DNA from: PALSA-350 sp963834445
GTDB lineage: Bacteria; Acidobacteriota; Terriglobia; Terriglobales; Acidobacteriaceae
NCBI GenBank assembly: GCA_963834445.1
Contig: CAWIBU010000003.1
Span: 372,001-436,000 of the forward strand
Direction: 5' to 3'
DNA length: 64,000 nt
Of the stretch, positions 18,682 through 27,067 are shown piece by piece; the first letter of the stretch is position 1; each line of letters opens with the position of its first letter. Both the position numbers and the translations under genes were made by a program. Under the pieces are notes generated by a model that was not told the origin of the DNA, did no database searches, and saw only the letters and a program-made list of their open reading frames with translations.

Positions 18682-18877
18682 GCGCGTCTCCTTCGTGGTT
18701 CAACCGCAGGGTTGTTCCCTGAATATGTCATCTTCCATCCTCCCGCAACCGCTGGCCAGGGTCAACTCCGCTGCCCACCCACGGAAATTTCCAGCAAAAT
18801 CTCCACTTTCATCCCCGATTCATCTTCCACCACCCTTTAGTAAGGTAGATACAGATGGGTACCTGAACCCTCCTTTT

Positions 18878-21067
18878 ATGGATAGTGTGAGTCACGATCC
18901 GCAAAGTCTCTTCCTCGGCCGCGACGAATCGTGGCTGCGTTTCAATCGCCGCGTGCTCGAAGAAGCCCAGGATCCAGACAATCCTCTGCTCGAACGGGTC
19001 AAGTTCCTGGCCATCACCGCCAGCAATCTCGATGAGTTTGTCGAGATCCGCGTGGCCGGCATCATGCAGCGCATTGAAGACGGATACACCGAGCCCGGCT
19101 TTGATGGACGGACGCCCCGCGAGACCCTGGATGTCGTGGTCCAGGACATGCACAATTTCGTCCGCGATCAGTACCGCTGCTGGACCGAGGACCTGCGCCC
19201 CGCGCTCTATGCCAGCGGCGTCCGCGTACTCGCGTGGGCTGAGGCGGGGGAGGCCGCCCGCGCCCATGCCCTCGATTACTACCAGCGCGAAGTCGACCCG
19301 CTGTTGACGCCCATCACCATCGACCCCGCCCACCCCTTCCCCCGCGTGCTGAACAAAGCCCTTTGCCTGGCGCTGCTGCTGCGCCGCAAACGCAAGGGCG
19401 CGACCGGCGCCTTGCTGGGCGTGCTCACCGTGCCCCGGGCGCTGCCCCGCCTGGTCCCAGTGCCCTCGAGCTCCGGCACCCACGACTTTATCCTGCTCCA
19501 CGACCTCATTGAGCACAACGCGGTCGGCATGTATCGCGGCTACGAGATTCTTTCGACCGCGGCCTTTCGCGTCACCCGCAACAGCAACCTGTACTTTCAG
19601 GAAGAGGAGTCGCGCAGCCTGTTAGACAGCGTCCGCTCCGAGCTGCACAATCGCCGCAAAGGCGACGCCGTGCGCCTCGAAATCGAAGAAGGCGCCGATG
19701 TCGAGGTGGTCGAGCGGCTGCGGGTCAATTTTGAGCTCGAGGAATCCCAGGTCTTCCCTACCAACGGCCCCGTCAACCTGTCGCGGCTGATGAATCTGTA
19801 CAGCGACACCCCACGTCCCGACCTCAAATTCAAAGACTTTCTACCCAAAGAACTGCGCCTGAACCGCCGTTCCGAAGATCTCTTCGACGAGCTGCGCCAT
19901 CACGACCTGTTGCTCCACCACCCCTACGACTCCTATGACGCGGTGGTCAACTTTGTGCAGCTGGGCTCGCAGGATCCGCGCGTCGTTTCCATGAAGCAGA
20001 CGCTCTACCGCACCAGTTCCGATTCCCCCATGTTTCACGCCCTGACCGAGGCCGCCCAGACCAAGGAAGTGACGGTGGTGGTGGAGCTGATGGCGCGCTT
20101 CGACGAGGCCTCGAATATCCGCTGGGCACGCAATCTCGAAGATGCCGGCGTACAGGTCTTCCACGGCATCGTCGGTCTCAAGACCCACTGCAAACTGGCC
20201 CTGCTCATCCGCCATGACCCTGACGGCGTAACCCGCCGCTACGTCCACCTGGGCACCGGCAACTACAACCCGAACACGGCCCGCTTCTACACCGACATCA
20301 GCCTGCTGACCGCCGACCCTGAGATCACGGCCAGCGTGCACAGCGTGTTCAACTACCTCACCGCGCACTCCGAGTCCGATGACTACGCGCCGCTGCTGGT
20401 CGCGCCGCTCACGCTGGCGGAGAGTTTCATCCGCATGATCCACCGCGAAGCGGAGCACGCCGCGGCCGGCCGCCCCGCGCACATCATCGCCAAAATGAAT
20501 TCGCTGCTCGACAAGGCGGTCATCGAGGCGCTGTACGAAGCATCCCGGGCCGGGGTGCAGATCGATCTGATCGTGCGTGGCATCTGTTCGTTGCGCCCCG
20601 GGATCCCGGGCATCAGTCAAAACATAAGGGTGCGTTCGCTGGTCGGCCGTTTCTTGGAGCACAGCCGCATCTTCTATTTCGCCAACGGGGGCGAAGACGA
20701 GGTGTACTGTGGCAGTGCCGACTGGATGCCGCGCAATCTCTTTGAGCGTTGCGAAGTGATCTTCCCCATACGCGATGCGCAAATTCGCAATCGTCTGCGT
20801 AACGAGATCCTCGCCGCCTACCTCGCCGACACCGCCAAGTCGCGTATGGAGACGGCAACCGGCGACTATCCCCGTGTCCGCGTTGTCGACGGCAAGCCTT
20901 TCAGCGCCCAGGATTTCTTCATCCGCCTGGCCGAAGGCCGCGACAGCGTAGACGCCATTCCGGCGCCGGCCTCTGAACCCGTGACCACCGTTGCCGAACC
21001 GGCAGTCGCGGCTGCCAAGCCGCCCCGGCGCAAGGCGACGAAGAAGCACGCGGCGCCCACCCCCTGA
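18878..21067 (+). CDS. ppk1: Polyphosphate kinase 1
   Basis: This enzyme reversibly builds polyphosphate from ATP. From the ATG at 18878 it has 729 residues; an open frame continues upstream but has no family similarity. LFLGRDESWLRFNRRVLEEA and ITASNLDEFVEIRVAG are the N-terminal PPK1 signature. The two key histidines lie in GLKTHCKLAL (about residue 437) and VHLGTGNYNPNTA (about 457), and EHSRIFYFANGG follows. The C-terminus adds a basic, alanine-rich tail (AKPPRRKATKKHA) beyond the usual end. Ppx/GppA and CHAD genes for polyphosphate turnover lie at 55-58 kb. Confidence 0.95.
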   Translation: MDSVSHDPQSLFLGRDESWLRFNRRVLEEAQDPDNPLLERVKFLAITASNLDEFVEIRVAGIMQRIEDGYTEPGFDGRTPRETLDVVVQDMHNFVRDQYRCWTEDLRPALYASGVRVLAWAEAGEAARAHALDYYQREVDPLLTPITIDPAHPFPRVLNKALCLALLLRRKRKGATGALLGVLTVPRALPRLVPVPSSSGTHDFILLHDLIEHNAVGMYRGYEILSTAAFRVTRNSNLYFQEEESRSLLDSVRSELHNRRKGDAVRLEIEEGADVEVVERLRVNFELEESQVFPTNGPVNLSRLMNLYSDTPRPDLKFKDFLPKELRLNRRSEDLFDELRHHDLLLHHPYDSYDAVVNFVQLGSQDPRVVSMKQTLYRTSSDSPMFHALTEAAQTKEVTVVVELMARFDEASNIRWARNLEDAGVQVFHGIVGLKTHCKLALLIRHDPDGVTRRYVHLGTGNYNPNTARFYTDISLLTADPEITASVHSVFNYLTAHSESDDYAPLLVAPLTLAESFIRMIHREAEHAAAGRPAHIIAKMNSLLDKAVIEALYEASRAGVQIDLIVRGICSLRPGIPGISQNIRVRSLVGRFLEHSRIFYFANGGEDEVYCGSADWMPRNLFERCEVIFPIRDAQIRNRLRNEILAAYLADTAKSRMETATGDYPRVRVVDGKPFSAQDFFIRLAEGRDSVDAIPAPASEPVTTVAEPAVAAAKPPRRKATKKHAAPTP

Positions 21068-21116
21068 AAACGGGTTTCCGTTTGTTGCCACCCTCAACCA
21101 TAGCGAAGCGTAGCGG

Positions 21117-22490
21117 AGTGACCTGCTTTTCGGCCATCCCATTAGCAATTCTTCAGGGCGACCGTTACCCTCCCCTTTGTCATCCCGACCGGAGCGTACC
21201 CGAATTCCTGTTTCGCCATGTCAGACAGATCCACGTGTGCGGCTTTCATTAAGGAAAGCCGCATGAAGTTCGCCAGCGCCATCAACTTCGACAGGAATTC
21301 GGGGGAGCGTAGCGGAGGGATCTGCGGTGCGCCTTTCCCCCAAACCAAGGCCACACGAGTGAGCTCGCAAATCCCACCCCAGCCGTTTGTTCGTTGGGAG
21401 TGGCTGCTTTGCCTGGCGGCAAGTCAAGCATGGAATGAACGCGGAGAACGCTTGCATTTTAAGCCCGTCCCGCAAACAAATTTGTCATCCCGACCGGAGC
21501 GATAGCGAAGTGGAGGGACCTGCTTTTCGGCCATCCCATTAGCAATTCTTCAGGGCGACCGTTACCCTCCCCTTTGTCATCCCGACCGGAGTTTTCATGG
21601 GCCTGCGGCCCACCCAAGGAGATGAAAAACGGCTTCTGTTCAGCCAATCTTCTCTCCCTGGAAGCGCCACCTTCCCCCCTTGTCATCCCGACCGGAGCGC
21701 AGCGTAGTGGAGGGATCTCTGTGTGGATGCTCTTTCTTGGGAATGTTTTTCGAGAGAGCGTACCCGAATTCCTGTTTCGCCATGTCAGACAGATGCACGT
21801 GTGCGGCTTTCATTAAGGAAAGCCGCATGAAGTTCGCCAGCGCCATCAACTTCGACAGGAATTCGGGGGAGCGTAGCGGAGGGATCTGCGGTGCGCCTTT
21901 CCTCCAAACCAAAGCCACACGAGTGAGCTCGCAAATCCCACCCCAGCCGTTTGTTCGTTGGGAGTGGCTGCTTTGCCTGGCGGCAAGTCAAGCATGGAAT
22001 GAACGCGGAGAACGCTTGCTTTTTAAGCCCGTCCCTCAAACAAATTTGTCATCCCGACCGGAGCGATAGCGAAGTGGAGGGACCTGCTTTTCGGCCATCC
22101 CATTAGCAATTCTTCAGGGCGACCGTTACCCTCCCCTTTGTCATCCCGACCGGTGCGTACCCGAATTCCTGTTTCGCCATGTCAGAAAGATCCACGTGTG
22201 CGGCTTTCATTAAGGAAAGCCGCATGAAGTTCGCCAGCGCCATCAACTTCGACAGGAATTCGGGGGAGCGTAGCGGAGGGATCTGCGGTGCGCCTTTCCT
22301 CCAAACCAAAGCCACACGAGTGAGCTCGCAAATCCAGCCCCAGCCATTTTGTTCATCACGAGCGAACCCCGAATTCCTGCCACGCTACACATGACAGGAC
22401 CGCGTGTGCGGCTTTCTGTAAGGAAAGCCGCATGGGGCTCGTCAACGCCATAAAACTCGACAGGAATCCGGGGGCAGCGGAGGGATCTGC
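21117..22490. repeat. Cluster of GAATTC-arm hairpin repeats, copies 2-5, in near-tandem array
   Basis: Hairpin copies lie at about 21179-21326, 21756-21891, 22140-22288 and a degenerate one at 22361-22490. Each has the inner GCGGCTTTC-ATTAAG-GAAAGCCGC stem (GTA variant in the last) and outer GAATTCCTGT / ACAGGAATTC arms. Between them, a roughly 80 bp block (CGGCCATCCCATTAGCAATT and onward) recurs at about 21117, 21520 and 22080, and a stretch of about 400 bp from 21193 is repeated nearly unchanged from 21757. Frequent GTCATCCCGACCGGAG motifs mark unit edges. Short open frames here read through repeats and are not genes. Confidence 0.88.
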
Positions 22491-22579
22491 AATGCGCCTT
22501 CACCCCAAACGAAGGCCCTGCGAGTGAGCTTGCAAATCCCGGCCCCCGCCATTTGTTCATGGGGAGCGAAGCGATGTGC

Positions 22580-22936
22580 TCACTGCCCGCGTGTCAGCTT
22601 CACCTGGGCGCTCCGTGTATCGGTCGCGCTTTTCAGAGTCAGCGTGCCTGCCAGCGTCTGCCCTGACAGCTTGAGGTCATAAAAGAACTTCCATTCGCCG
22701 GTCGTGATCTCGAAATGCACCCGCTCGCCCGCGATGTGCCCATTGGCGATGGGATACTGTTCCGTCGCGTCGGGCCCACCCGATCCGTTCAGAGTCGCGC
22801 TCGACTGCTGCAGCGAAAAAACCTGGGCCACGTCGTGGTCTCCACCCGCCGCCCGGAAACCTCCGTGCCACTTGCCGCTGATGCTGTCTCCCGCTGCGCC
22901 CAGCGCCAGCAGGAGCAAAATAGCTGTCGCGCTCAC
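22580..22936 (-). CDS. Small secreted protein of unknown function
   Basis: Using the GTG at 22936, whose GTGA overlaps the stop of the PepSY gene, the product has 118 residues: a signal peptide (VSATAILLLLALGAAGDS) and a beta-rich domain (GKWHGGF, LNGSGGP, GERVHFEITTGEWKFFYDL, QTLAGTLTL). Similar short secreted domains with GxW and GxxL strands occur in many bacteria without known function. The overlap makes translational coupling with the membrane protein likely. An ATG at 22993 would lie inside that gene and give no signal peptide at the right place. Confidence 0.6.
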   Translation of the reverse strand: MSATAILLLLALGAAGDSISGKWHGGFRAAGGDHDVAQVFSLQQSSATLNGSGGPDATEQYPIANGHIAGERVHFEITTGEWKFFYDLKLSGQTLAGTLTLKSATDTRSAQVKLTRGQ

Positions 22937-24027
22937 CGCGAACCCCCTTCGTGGGCAAACCGCCTCTTCCACAGCATCATAGCCCCGCTCCACGCCTGCA
23001 GCGCGACCAGAAGGCTGGCCAAGGCCATCGCCGCTCGCCCCGGATTCCCCAGGAACGACCCCGTGTGCAACGCCGCCGTGGCCGCCAACACACGCTGCGC
23101 CAGCGATGCATTGCGCGAGGAATCGTCCGCCAGCACCTTGCCCGAATAGGGGTCCAACGTCATCACGTCCGTGGCGCCGGAACCAAACCGCGACGCGCTG
23201 GTCATATCAATCTTGTAGGTTCCCCCGTAGGCAGGCATTTGCACCCGCGTCGGCGACATTCCCGGTAAGCCGGCCTTGCCGATCGCCAGGGCGCGGTCAA
23301 CGGAAACGTACGGCGTGCCCTGCGGAGGTTGAACCAGGACAGCCGTCAAACGAGCATTGTGTGGACTCACTCGATCCAGCAACCACAAGACTGAACCCTC
23401 GCAACTGAGCACTGCCCCGGTCGCGACCAGAACCATGAGGATGACGAACGAAAGCGAACCTGCCGAGTTGTGCATATCCGCCCAGAATCGTCGTGTGGCC
23501 GGCGCTTGTCCGCCCGGGAGCGAACTGCGGCGAATCCCGATCTGGCGCGCCGGCCACCAAAGCTGCATCCCCGACAGCAGCAGTAGCAGGGCAGCGAAGT
23601 CGACCCACCGCACCGCCGTCCGGCCGATGCGTCCGCACGCTAACGACACGTGAATCTGGCTGATCACGCCAACGAAGGCCGTCCCTCGCTGCCGTATCCC
23701 GAGAACTTTGCCGGTGTACGGATCGACGGAGGCAATCCCGCTGGGCAGCGCTACCTCCCACGCGTCCCGCGGCGACAGCGGCATCGTCACCGCCACCACG
23801 TCGTCCGAAGGAAACGCCTTCTCGACGGAGGAGAGAATCGTCGACATTGGCAAGTGCTGAGGCCCAGGCGCCACGTCGTAAAGTCGAGAATGCAGCGCCC
23901 GGTCGATCTGATTCTGAAATCCGAGCACGCTACCGCTCACCGCGAGGACAACAAAGAACAGCCCTGCCGACACTGCGGTCCAGAGATGGACGCGGAACAG
24001 GAATCGCCGCAACCCGATGCTGAACAT
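22933..24027 (-). CDS. PepSY-associated membrane protein
   Basis: About 364 residues. MFSIGLRRFLFRVHLWTAV and GLFFVVLAVSGSVLGF are the typical first helix of PepSY_TM proteins, with GKVLGIRQRG in a periplasmic PepSY-like part, further helices (LLLLSGMQLWW, LSFVILMVLVATGAVL) and a C-terminal helix before WKRRF. Members often accompany siderophore uptake or ferric reduction at the inner membrane. The start at 24027 lies 9 bp after AGGAGG; a GTG at 24036 is also in frame. A broken second copy of its 5' part lies at 25.05-25.28 kb. Confidence 0.78.
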   Translation of the reverse strand: MFSIGLRRFLFRVHLWTAVSAGLFFVVLAVSGSVLGFQNQIDRALHSRLYDVAPGPQHLPMSTILSSVEKAFPSDDVVAVTMPLSPRDAWEVALPSGIASVDPYTGKVLGIRQRGTAFVGVISQIHVSLACGRIGRTAVRWVDFAALLLLLSGMQLWWPARQIGIRRSSLPGGQAPATRRFWADMHNSAGSLSFVILMVLVATGAVLSCEGSVLWLLDRVSPHNARLTAVLVQPPQGTPYVSVDRALAIGKAGLPGMSPTRVQMPAYGGTYKIDMTSASRFGSGATDVMTLDPYSGKVLADDSSRNASLAQRVLAATAALHTGSFLGNPGRAAMALASLLVALQAWSGAMMLWKRRFAHEGGSR

Positions 24028-24267
24028 GGCATACACCTCCTTGCGGTCCAGAGCGCTGGGGCAGATCAGCGCTCGATCAGATCACGAATCATAGCTCCGG
24101 CGACCTAAAAAATCCGGCTGTAAAAGTGCGAACTAAGCGAATTAAGCCCCCTTGCCTTGGGTTTTGGGGGGTAATTTTCCTGCGTGAGCGGCGCTTTGGC
24201 CGGCAGATAGTTGGTGGCGCAGCGTCCCGCGGTTGCCGCAAACGGTGGTCGCCCAGATCCCAGAAAG

Positions 24268-24291
24268 TAGCTATACTAGCTATGTTAGCTA
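24268..24291 (+). promoter_or_regulatory. Triple palindrome upstream of Phd-PIN operon
   Basis: TAGCTA, itself palindromic, occurs at 24268, 24277 and 24286, exactly 9 bp apart, ending 16 bp before the ATG. TATACT and TATGTT hexamers inside it could serve as the -10 box. This is a good candidate for the operator through which the Phd-like antitoxin represses its own operon. Confidence 0.55.
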
Positions 24292-24307
24292 TAAAGGAAC
24301 CAAAGTT

Positions 24308-24583
24308 ATGATCACACTCACCTCGGTTGAAGCGCAAAACCGGTTTGGTCAGTTGCTCGATACTGCCCAACGTGAACCCGTCGCGATTACCCGGCATGGC
24401 CGGCCTGCGGCCTTCCTCGTGTCGCCGCAAGAGATGCGCGAGCTGCTGGATGCGAGGCGCAGGCGCGGTAAGGCGATAGCCGAACTCGAGGCGTGGAGTG
24501 TAGAGGCTCAAAAGACAGCCTCCCCGGCGGCCGCCGCACTGACTGATGAAGACGTGGTCCGCATGGTTCATGAGGATCGATGA
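24308..24583 (+). CDS. Phd/YefM-family antitoxin
   Basis: A 91-residue protein with the classic N-terminal fold: MITLTSVEAQNRFGQLLDTA, EPVAITRHGRPAAFLVSPQE. This part dimerises and binds operator DNA; the C-terminal half wraps the toxin. The ATG at 24308 gives the usual family start; an open frame further upstream runs through the repeated operator. ATGA overlap with the PIN gene at 24580. Confidence 0.9.
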   Translation: MITLTSVEAQNRFGQLLDTAQREPVAITRHGRPAAFLVSPQEMRELLDARRRRGKAIAELEAWSVEAQKTASPAAAALTDEDVVRMVHEDR

Positions 24584-25008
24584 CGCTTCGCGTTGCTTTT
24601 GACACCAGCACGCTGGTGAGCGCTGCCCTTCGTATCGGCTCTGTTCCTTATCAAGCGTTATCCCTGGCACTCGCTACTTGTGATCTATGCGCCAGCCTGG
24701 AGACGCTTACTGAGCTGGAACAAGTACTCAATCGCGAAAAATTCGACCGTTATCTGGATCGGCCATTGCGCCAGGAATTCGTCGCGCTGATACGTCGCAA
24801 CAGCCGTCTCTTTTTAATCGACGATCTTGGGCCGAGCGCTCTCGATCCATCCTGCCGCGACCATCAAGATAACAAGTTCCTCGCATTGGCCCTGGCAGCC
24901 AACACGGACCTGCTGGTCAGTAGCGATCAGGACCTTTTGGTATTGAGTCCATGGCGTCAGATACAAATTTTGACTCCCGGAGAATTCCTGGCTTCATCCG
25001 GGGCTTAA
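24580..25008 (+). CDS. PIN-domain toxin (COG1569 type)
   Basis: A 142-residue PIN ribonuclease. VAFDTSTLVSAAL gives the first acidic residue, LTELEQVL the second, and CRDHQDNKFLALALAANTDLLVSSDQDLL the rest of the metal site. PIN toxins cut RNA, often tRNA or rRNA. The pairing of a COG1569-type PIN protein with a Phd-like antitoxin is common. It looks intact, unlike several PIN genes further right. Confidence 0.88.
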   Translation: MTLRVAFDTSTLVSAALRIGSVPYQALSLALATCDLCASLETLTELEQVLNREKFDRYLDRPLRQEFVALIRRNSRLFLIDDLGPSALDPSCRDHQDNKFLALALAANTDLLVSSDQDLLVLSPWRQIQILTPGEFLASSGA

Positions 25009-25050
25009 CCGGCGCGGCTGGCAGCTAAGGCAATGCTTGTGACGGCTGAA

Positions 25051-25276
25051 TGTCCGCGTATCAGCTTCACCTGACTGAGGCCCAGGCGCGACCCTGTACA
25101 GTCGAGAATGCAGCGCCCGGTCGATCTGCTCCTGAAATCCGAGCAAGCTACTGCTCACCGCGAGAACAACTAAGAACAGTTCTGGCGACACCACAGCCCA
25201 GAGATGAACGCGGAACAGGAACCGTCTTAACCCGATGCAGAACACGGCATACACCTCCTTGCGGTCCAGAGTGCTC
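25051..25276 (-). pseudogene. Deletion remnant of the PepSY/secreted-protein pair
   Basis: The 5' part (25276 down to about 25090) repeats the ribosome site and first 55 or so codons of the PepSY gene at 24027: FCIGLRRFLFRVHLWA, LLGFQEQIDRALHSRLY, VAPGPQ. It then jumps into sequence matching the 3' end of the small secreted gene (CCGCGTATCAGCTTCACCTG against 22590). So a second copy of the two-gene unit has lost everything between, about 1.3 kb. Several substitutions show it is not recent. Confidence 0.75.
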
Positions 25277-25298
25277 ACGTTGGATCCAGGCAAGTTGC

Positions 25299-25469
25299 TC
25301 AATTCTCAGTTGGGTGACGAGATACGCGCTTAGCGTCAGCAGCGATCCTGACCTTTTTCGGCTTCTTCATGCTCACCCGCCGGCACAGTGGACAGCGAAA
25401 CTTTCGCTTCCCGTGATAGATGTGGCCCTTCAACTCCACCATCGCGACACGGCATCGTTTACACGTCAC
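25299..25469 (-). CDS. Putative 56-residue zinc-ribbon protein
   Basis: Reading from a GTG at 25469, the frame gives VTCKRCRVAMVELKGHIYHG, then KRKFRCPLCRRVSMKKPKK and ends RHPTEN. Two CxxC pairs separated by about 20 residues form a convincing treble-clef or zinc-ribbon pattern, followed by a basic tail. An in-frame stop lies 15 bp upstream of the GTG, so there is no longer form in this frame. The ribosome site is weak. It may be a nucleic-acid-binding protein or the end of a decayed larger gene. Confidence 0.45.
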   Translation of the reverse strand: MTCKRCRVAMVELKGHIYHGKRKFRCPLCRRVSMKKPKKVRIAADAKRVSRHPTEN

Positions 25470-25638
25470 ACGGTCAGTCTCTCATTCCGCGGACCTATGT
25501 TTCGGTGAAGGGGTATCCTGGCGACGGATTTCCCCCGATCGCGCTCTCCCTCACAAACCTCTTTAAGAACTGGACGGGTGCCCCCGTTCGCCAAAAATCC
25601 AAAATTCTATCCAAGTCAACGATTAGCGGTTCGTCATC

Positions 25639-25947
25639 TTAGTGTTCAACGAGCGCGGCAACACAGGGAAGTGCTCTACCCGCCTTCTCAATTTCGGCTC
25701 CAATTTGATCTTGCGAGACGCGCGCCTCAAGAATGACAGGCACCCCGTCCGGGATGAACTCAGCAACTTCGGCAAACGCACAAATGGCAGCAAAGGATAG
25801 AGGATCGTGCCGGGTAGCAGTAGGGCATGCGATTGCTGAAGGGTTGTCTGTGTTGAGGAATATGTATCCTATCGCCGGATTTCCCTCGTCGCCGGTTTTT
25901 CCTTCAAGTGGTGGCATGAGCATCGCGGGACGCGCGGGTGCTGACAC
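25639..25947 (-). CDS. Hypothetical protein, doubtful
   Basis: An open frame of 102 residues. The second half (FAEVAEFIPDGVPVILEARV, then SQDQIGAEIEKAGRALPCVA) looks like a genuine small protein with amphipathic helices, while the first half is less convincing and runs towards the repeat region. It could be the C-terminal relic of a larger gene. No function proposed. Confidence 0.25.
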   Translation of the reverse strand: MSAPARPAMLMPPLEGKTGDEGNPAIGYIFLNTDNPSAIACPTATRHDPLSFAAICAFAEVAEFIPDGVPVILEARVSQDQIGAEIEKAGRALPCVAALVEH

Positions 25948-25977
25948 GGCGACGGTATTACCGGGATTTCATGGACA

Positions 25978-26068
25978 TCGCGGATCTCCCACATGGGTGA
26001 CCACGGAGTTTGGTGGTTATTTCGTCTGTCGCGGATATCTGTCGCGGATATCTGTCGCGGATCTCCAG
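25978..26068. repeat. Tandem-junction element with three 13 bp units
   Basis: Read on the minus strand, the unit ATATCCGCGACAG occurs about three times (26036-26068) and stops at ACGAAATAACCACC. A copy of the unit edge (CGCGGATCTCC) lies on the far side at about 25985, and GACCAC / GTGGTT form a small stem between. A one-unit relative, ATGCGGGACGAAATAACCCCC on the minus strand, is at 26132-26152. Same family as the arrays at 28.96, 30.56, 33.9, 34.5 and 45.8 kb. Confidence 0.7.
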
Positions 26069-26185
26069 TCAAATACGTTTCTGCAGACAAAGTGAGCACC
26101 ACCTTCAAAAGCCGAGAGCAACTAGGGCGGAGTTGGGGGTTATTTCGTCCCGCATCTGCCAGCGATGAAGCGGGCTTGAAAAGGA

Positions 26186-26203
26186 TGTAACTTATAGGTT
26201 ACA
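26186..26203 (+). promoter_or_regulatory. Palindromic operator before RelE-HTH toxin-antitoxin pair
   Basis: TGTAAC-TTATAG-GTTACA is a perfect 6 bp inverted repeat 8 bp before the GTG start at 26212. It probably overlaps the promoter and is the likely binding site of the HTH antitoxin. Confidence 0.6.
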
Positions 26204-26211
26204 ATTGGATT

Positions 26212-26541
26212 GTGATCGAGATCCGCCGCTTTACGACTGCGGAGGGCAGAGATATTTTCGGGGAATGGCTGGCGAATCTGGCCGATCTAAAGGCCCGCGC
26301 ACGTATAGCTGTGCGGATTGATCGACTCGCCAGCGGGAATTTTGGAGATTCTAAAACGATCGGAGAAGGCCTGCACGAATTGCGTATCGACTGGGGACCT
26401 GGATATCGAGTGTATTACGGCAAAGTCGAAACGGCTTGCGTGCTGCTGCTGTGCGGAGGGGACAAACGCAAACAGTCTACGGATATCAAGAGAGCGCGGG
26501 CGTACTGGAAGGACTACAAGAAAAGAGCGGAGATGGAATGA
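26212..26541 (+). CDS. RelE/HigB-superfamily toxin (COG3657 type)
   Basis: A 109-residue toxin from a GTG start. FTTAEGRDIFGEWLANLAD, RIDRLASGNFGDSKTIGEGLHELRID, YRVYYGK and LLLCGGDKRKQSTDIKRA match the addiction-module killer-protein branch of RelE, whose members cut ribosome-bound mRNA. Toxin-first order with ATGA overlap into the antitoxin is standard for this branch. Confidence 0.88.
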   Translation: MIEIRRFTTAEGRDIFGEWLANLADLKARARIAVRIDRLASGNFGDSKTIGEGLHELRIDWGPGYRVYYGKVETACVLLLCGGDKRKQSTDIKRARAYWKDYKKRAEME

Positions 26542-26843
26542 AACGCAAACCCAGCATTTCTCATGATCAGGCTATGGCAAGAGAGCTGCGTGAGAATCCG
26601 GAGTTCGCCGTTGAGTATCTGCGCGCGGCGCTCGAGCAAGGAGATGATCCGCAGATTCTGTTGATCGCGCTAAGACGCATCGCTGAATCACGAGGCGGAT
26701 TGGCCAAAATTGCGAAAGAGGCTGGCGTTGAGCGAGAGAGCCTTTATCGCGCGTTGTCGGCCAAAGGGAATCCACGGCTCTCGACCTTGGTTGCTGTGAC
26801 CAAGGCGGTGGGACTCCGGCTTACAGTAGAGGCGGCTCACTAG
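26538..26843 (+). CDS. HTH antitoxin of the COG3636 type
   Basis: A 101-residue partner of the preceding toxin. FAVEYLRAALEQGDDPQILL and a Cro/C1-like HTH (GGLAKIAKEAGVERESLYRAL) followed by NPRLSTLVAVTKAVGLRL match the antidote family. The HTH would bind the palindrome at 26186. The frame is intact. Confidence 0.9.
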   Translation: MKRKPSISHDQAMARELRENPEFAVEYLRAALEQGDDPQILLIALRRIAESRGGLAKIAKEAGVERESLYRALSAKGNPRLSTLVAVTKAVGLRLTVEAAH

Positions 26844-26971
26844 AATTCTTCCTCGACCGCCAGGCGAAAGCCGATCATATAGGCTTTCACTCACCGATGC
26901 GATTGCTTGGCCGCCGGCGCCCTAGCCGTTATACAAACCACCCAATATAGATTAGGGAATTTTTCCGTTCG

Positions 26972-27045
26972 TCCCCGAGCTTTCCGTCTGGCACCGTATT
27001 CTGAATATCGACACTGTCACGGTTACTTTCCGTCTGTCACCGATT
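26972..27045. repeat. Degenerate tandem-junction element
   Basis: On the minus strand, GGTGACAGACGGAAAGTAACC and GGTGCCAGACGGAAAGC lie about 70 bp apart between the HTH antitoxin and the following minus-strand gene. They share the CAGACG core of the island family, with one unit each. Confidence 0.45.
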
Positions 27046-27067
27046 TAAGATGTGCTTCAGATACCGC

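Noticed and set aside
19841..21148. 435-codon minus-strand frame opposite ppk1
   Set aside because: Antisense shadow; ppk1 has all catalytic motifs.
21142..22560. Several frames of 70-130 codons in the hairpin cluster
   Set aside because: They repeat with the elements and end at repeat edges, have no ribosome sites and resemble no protein.
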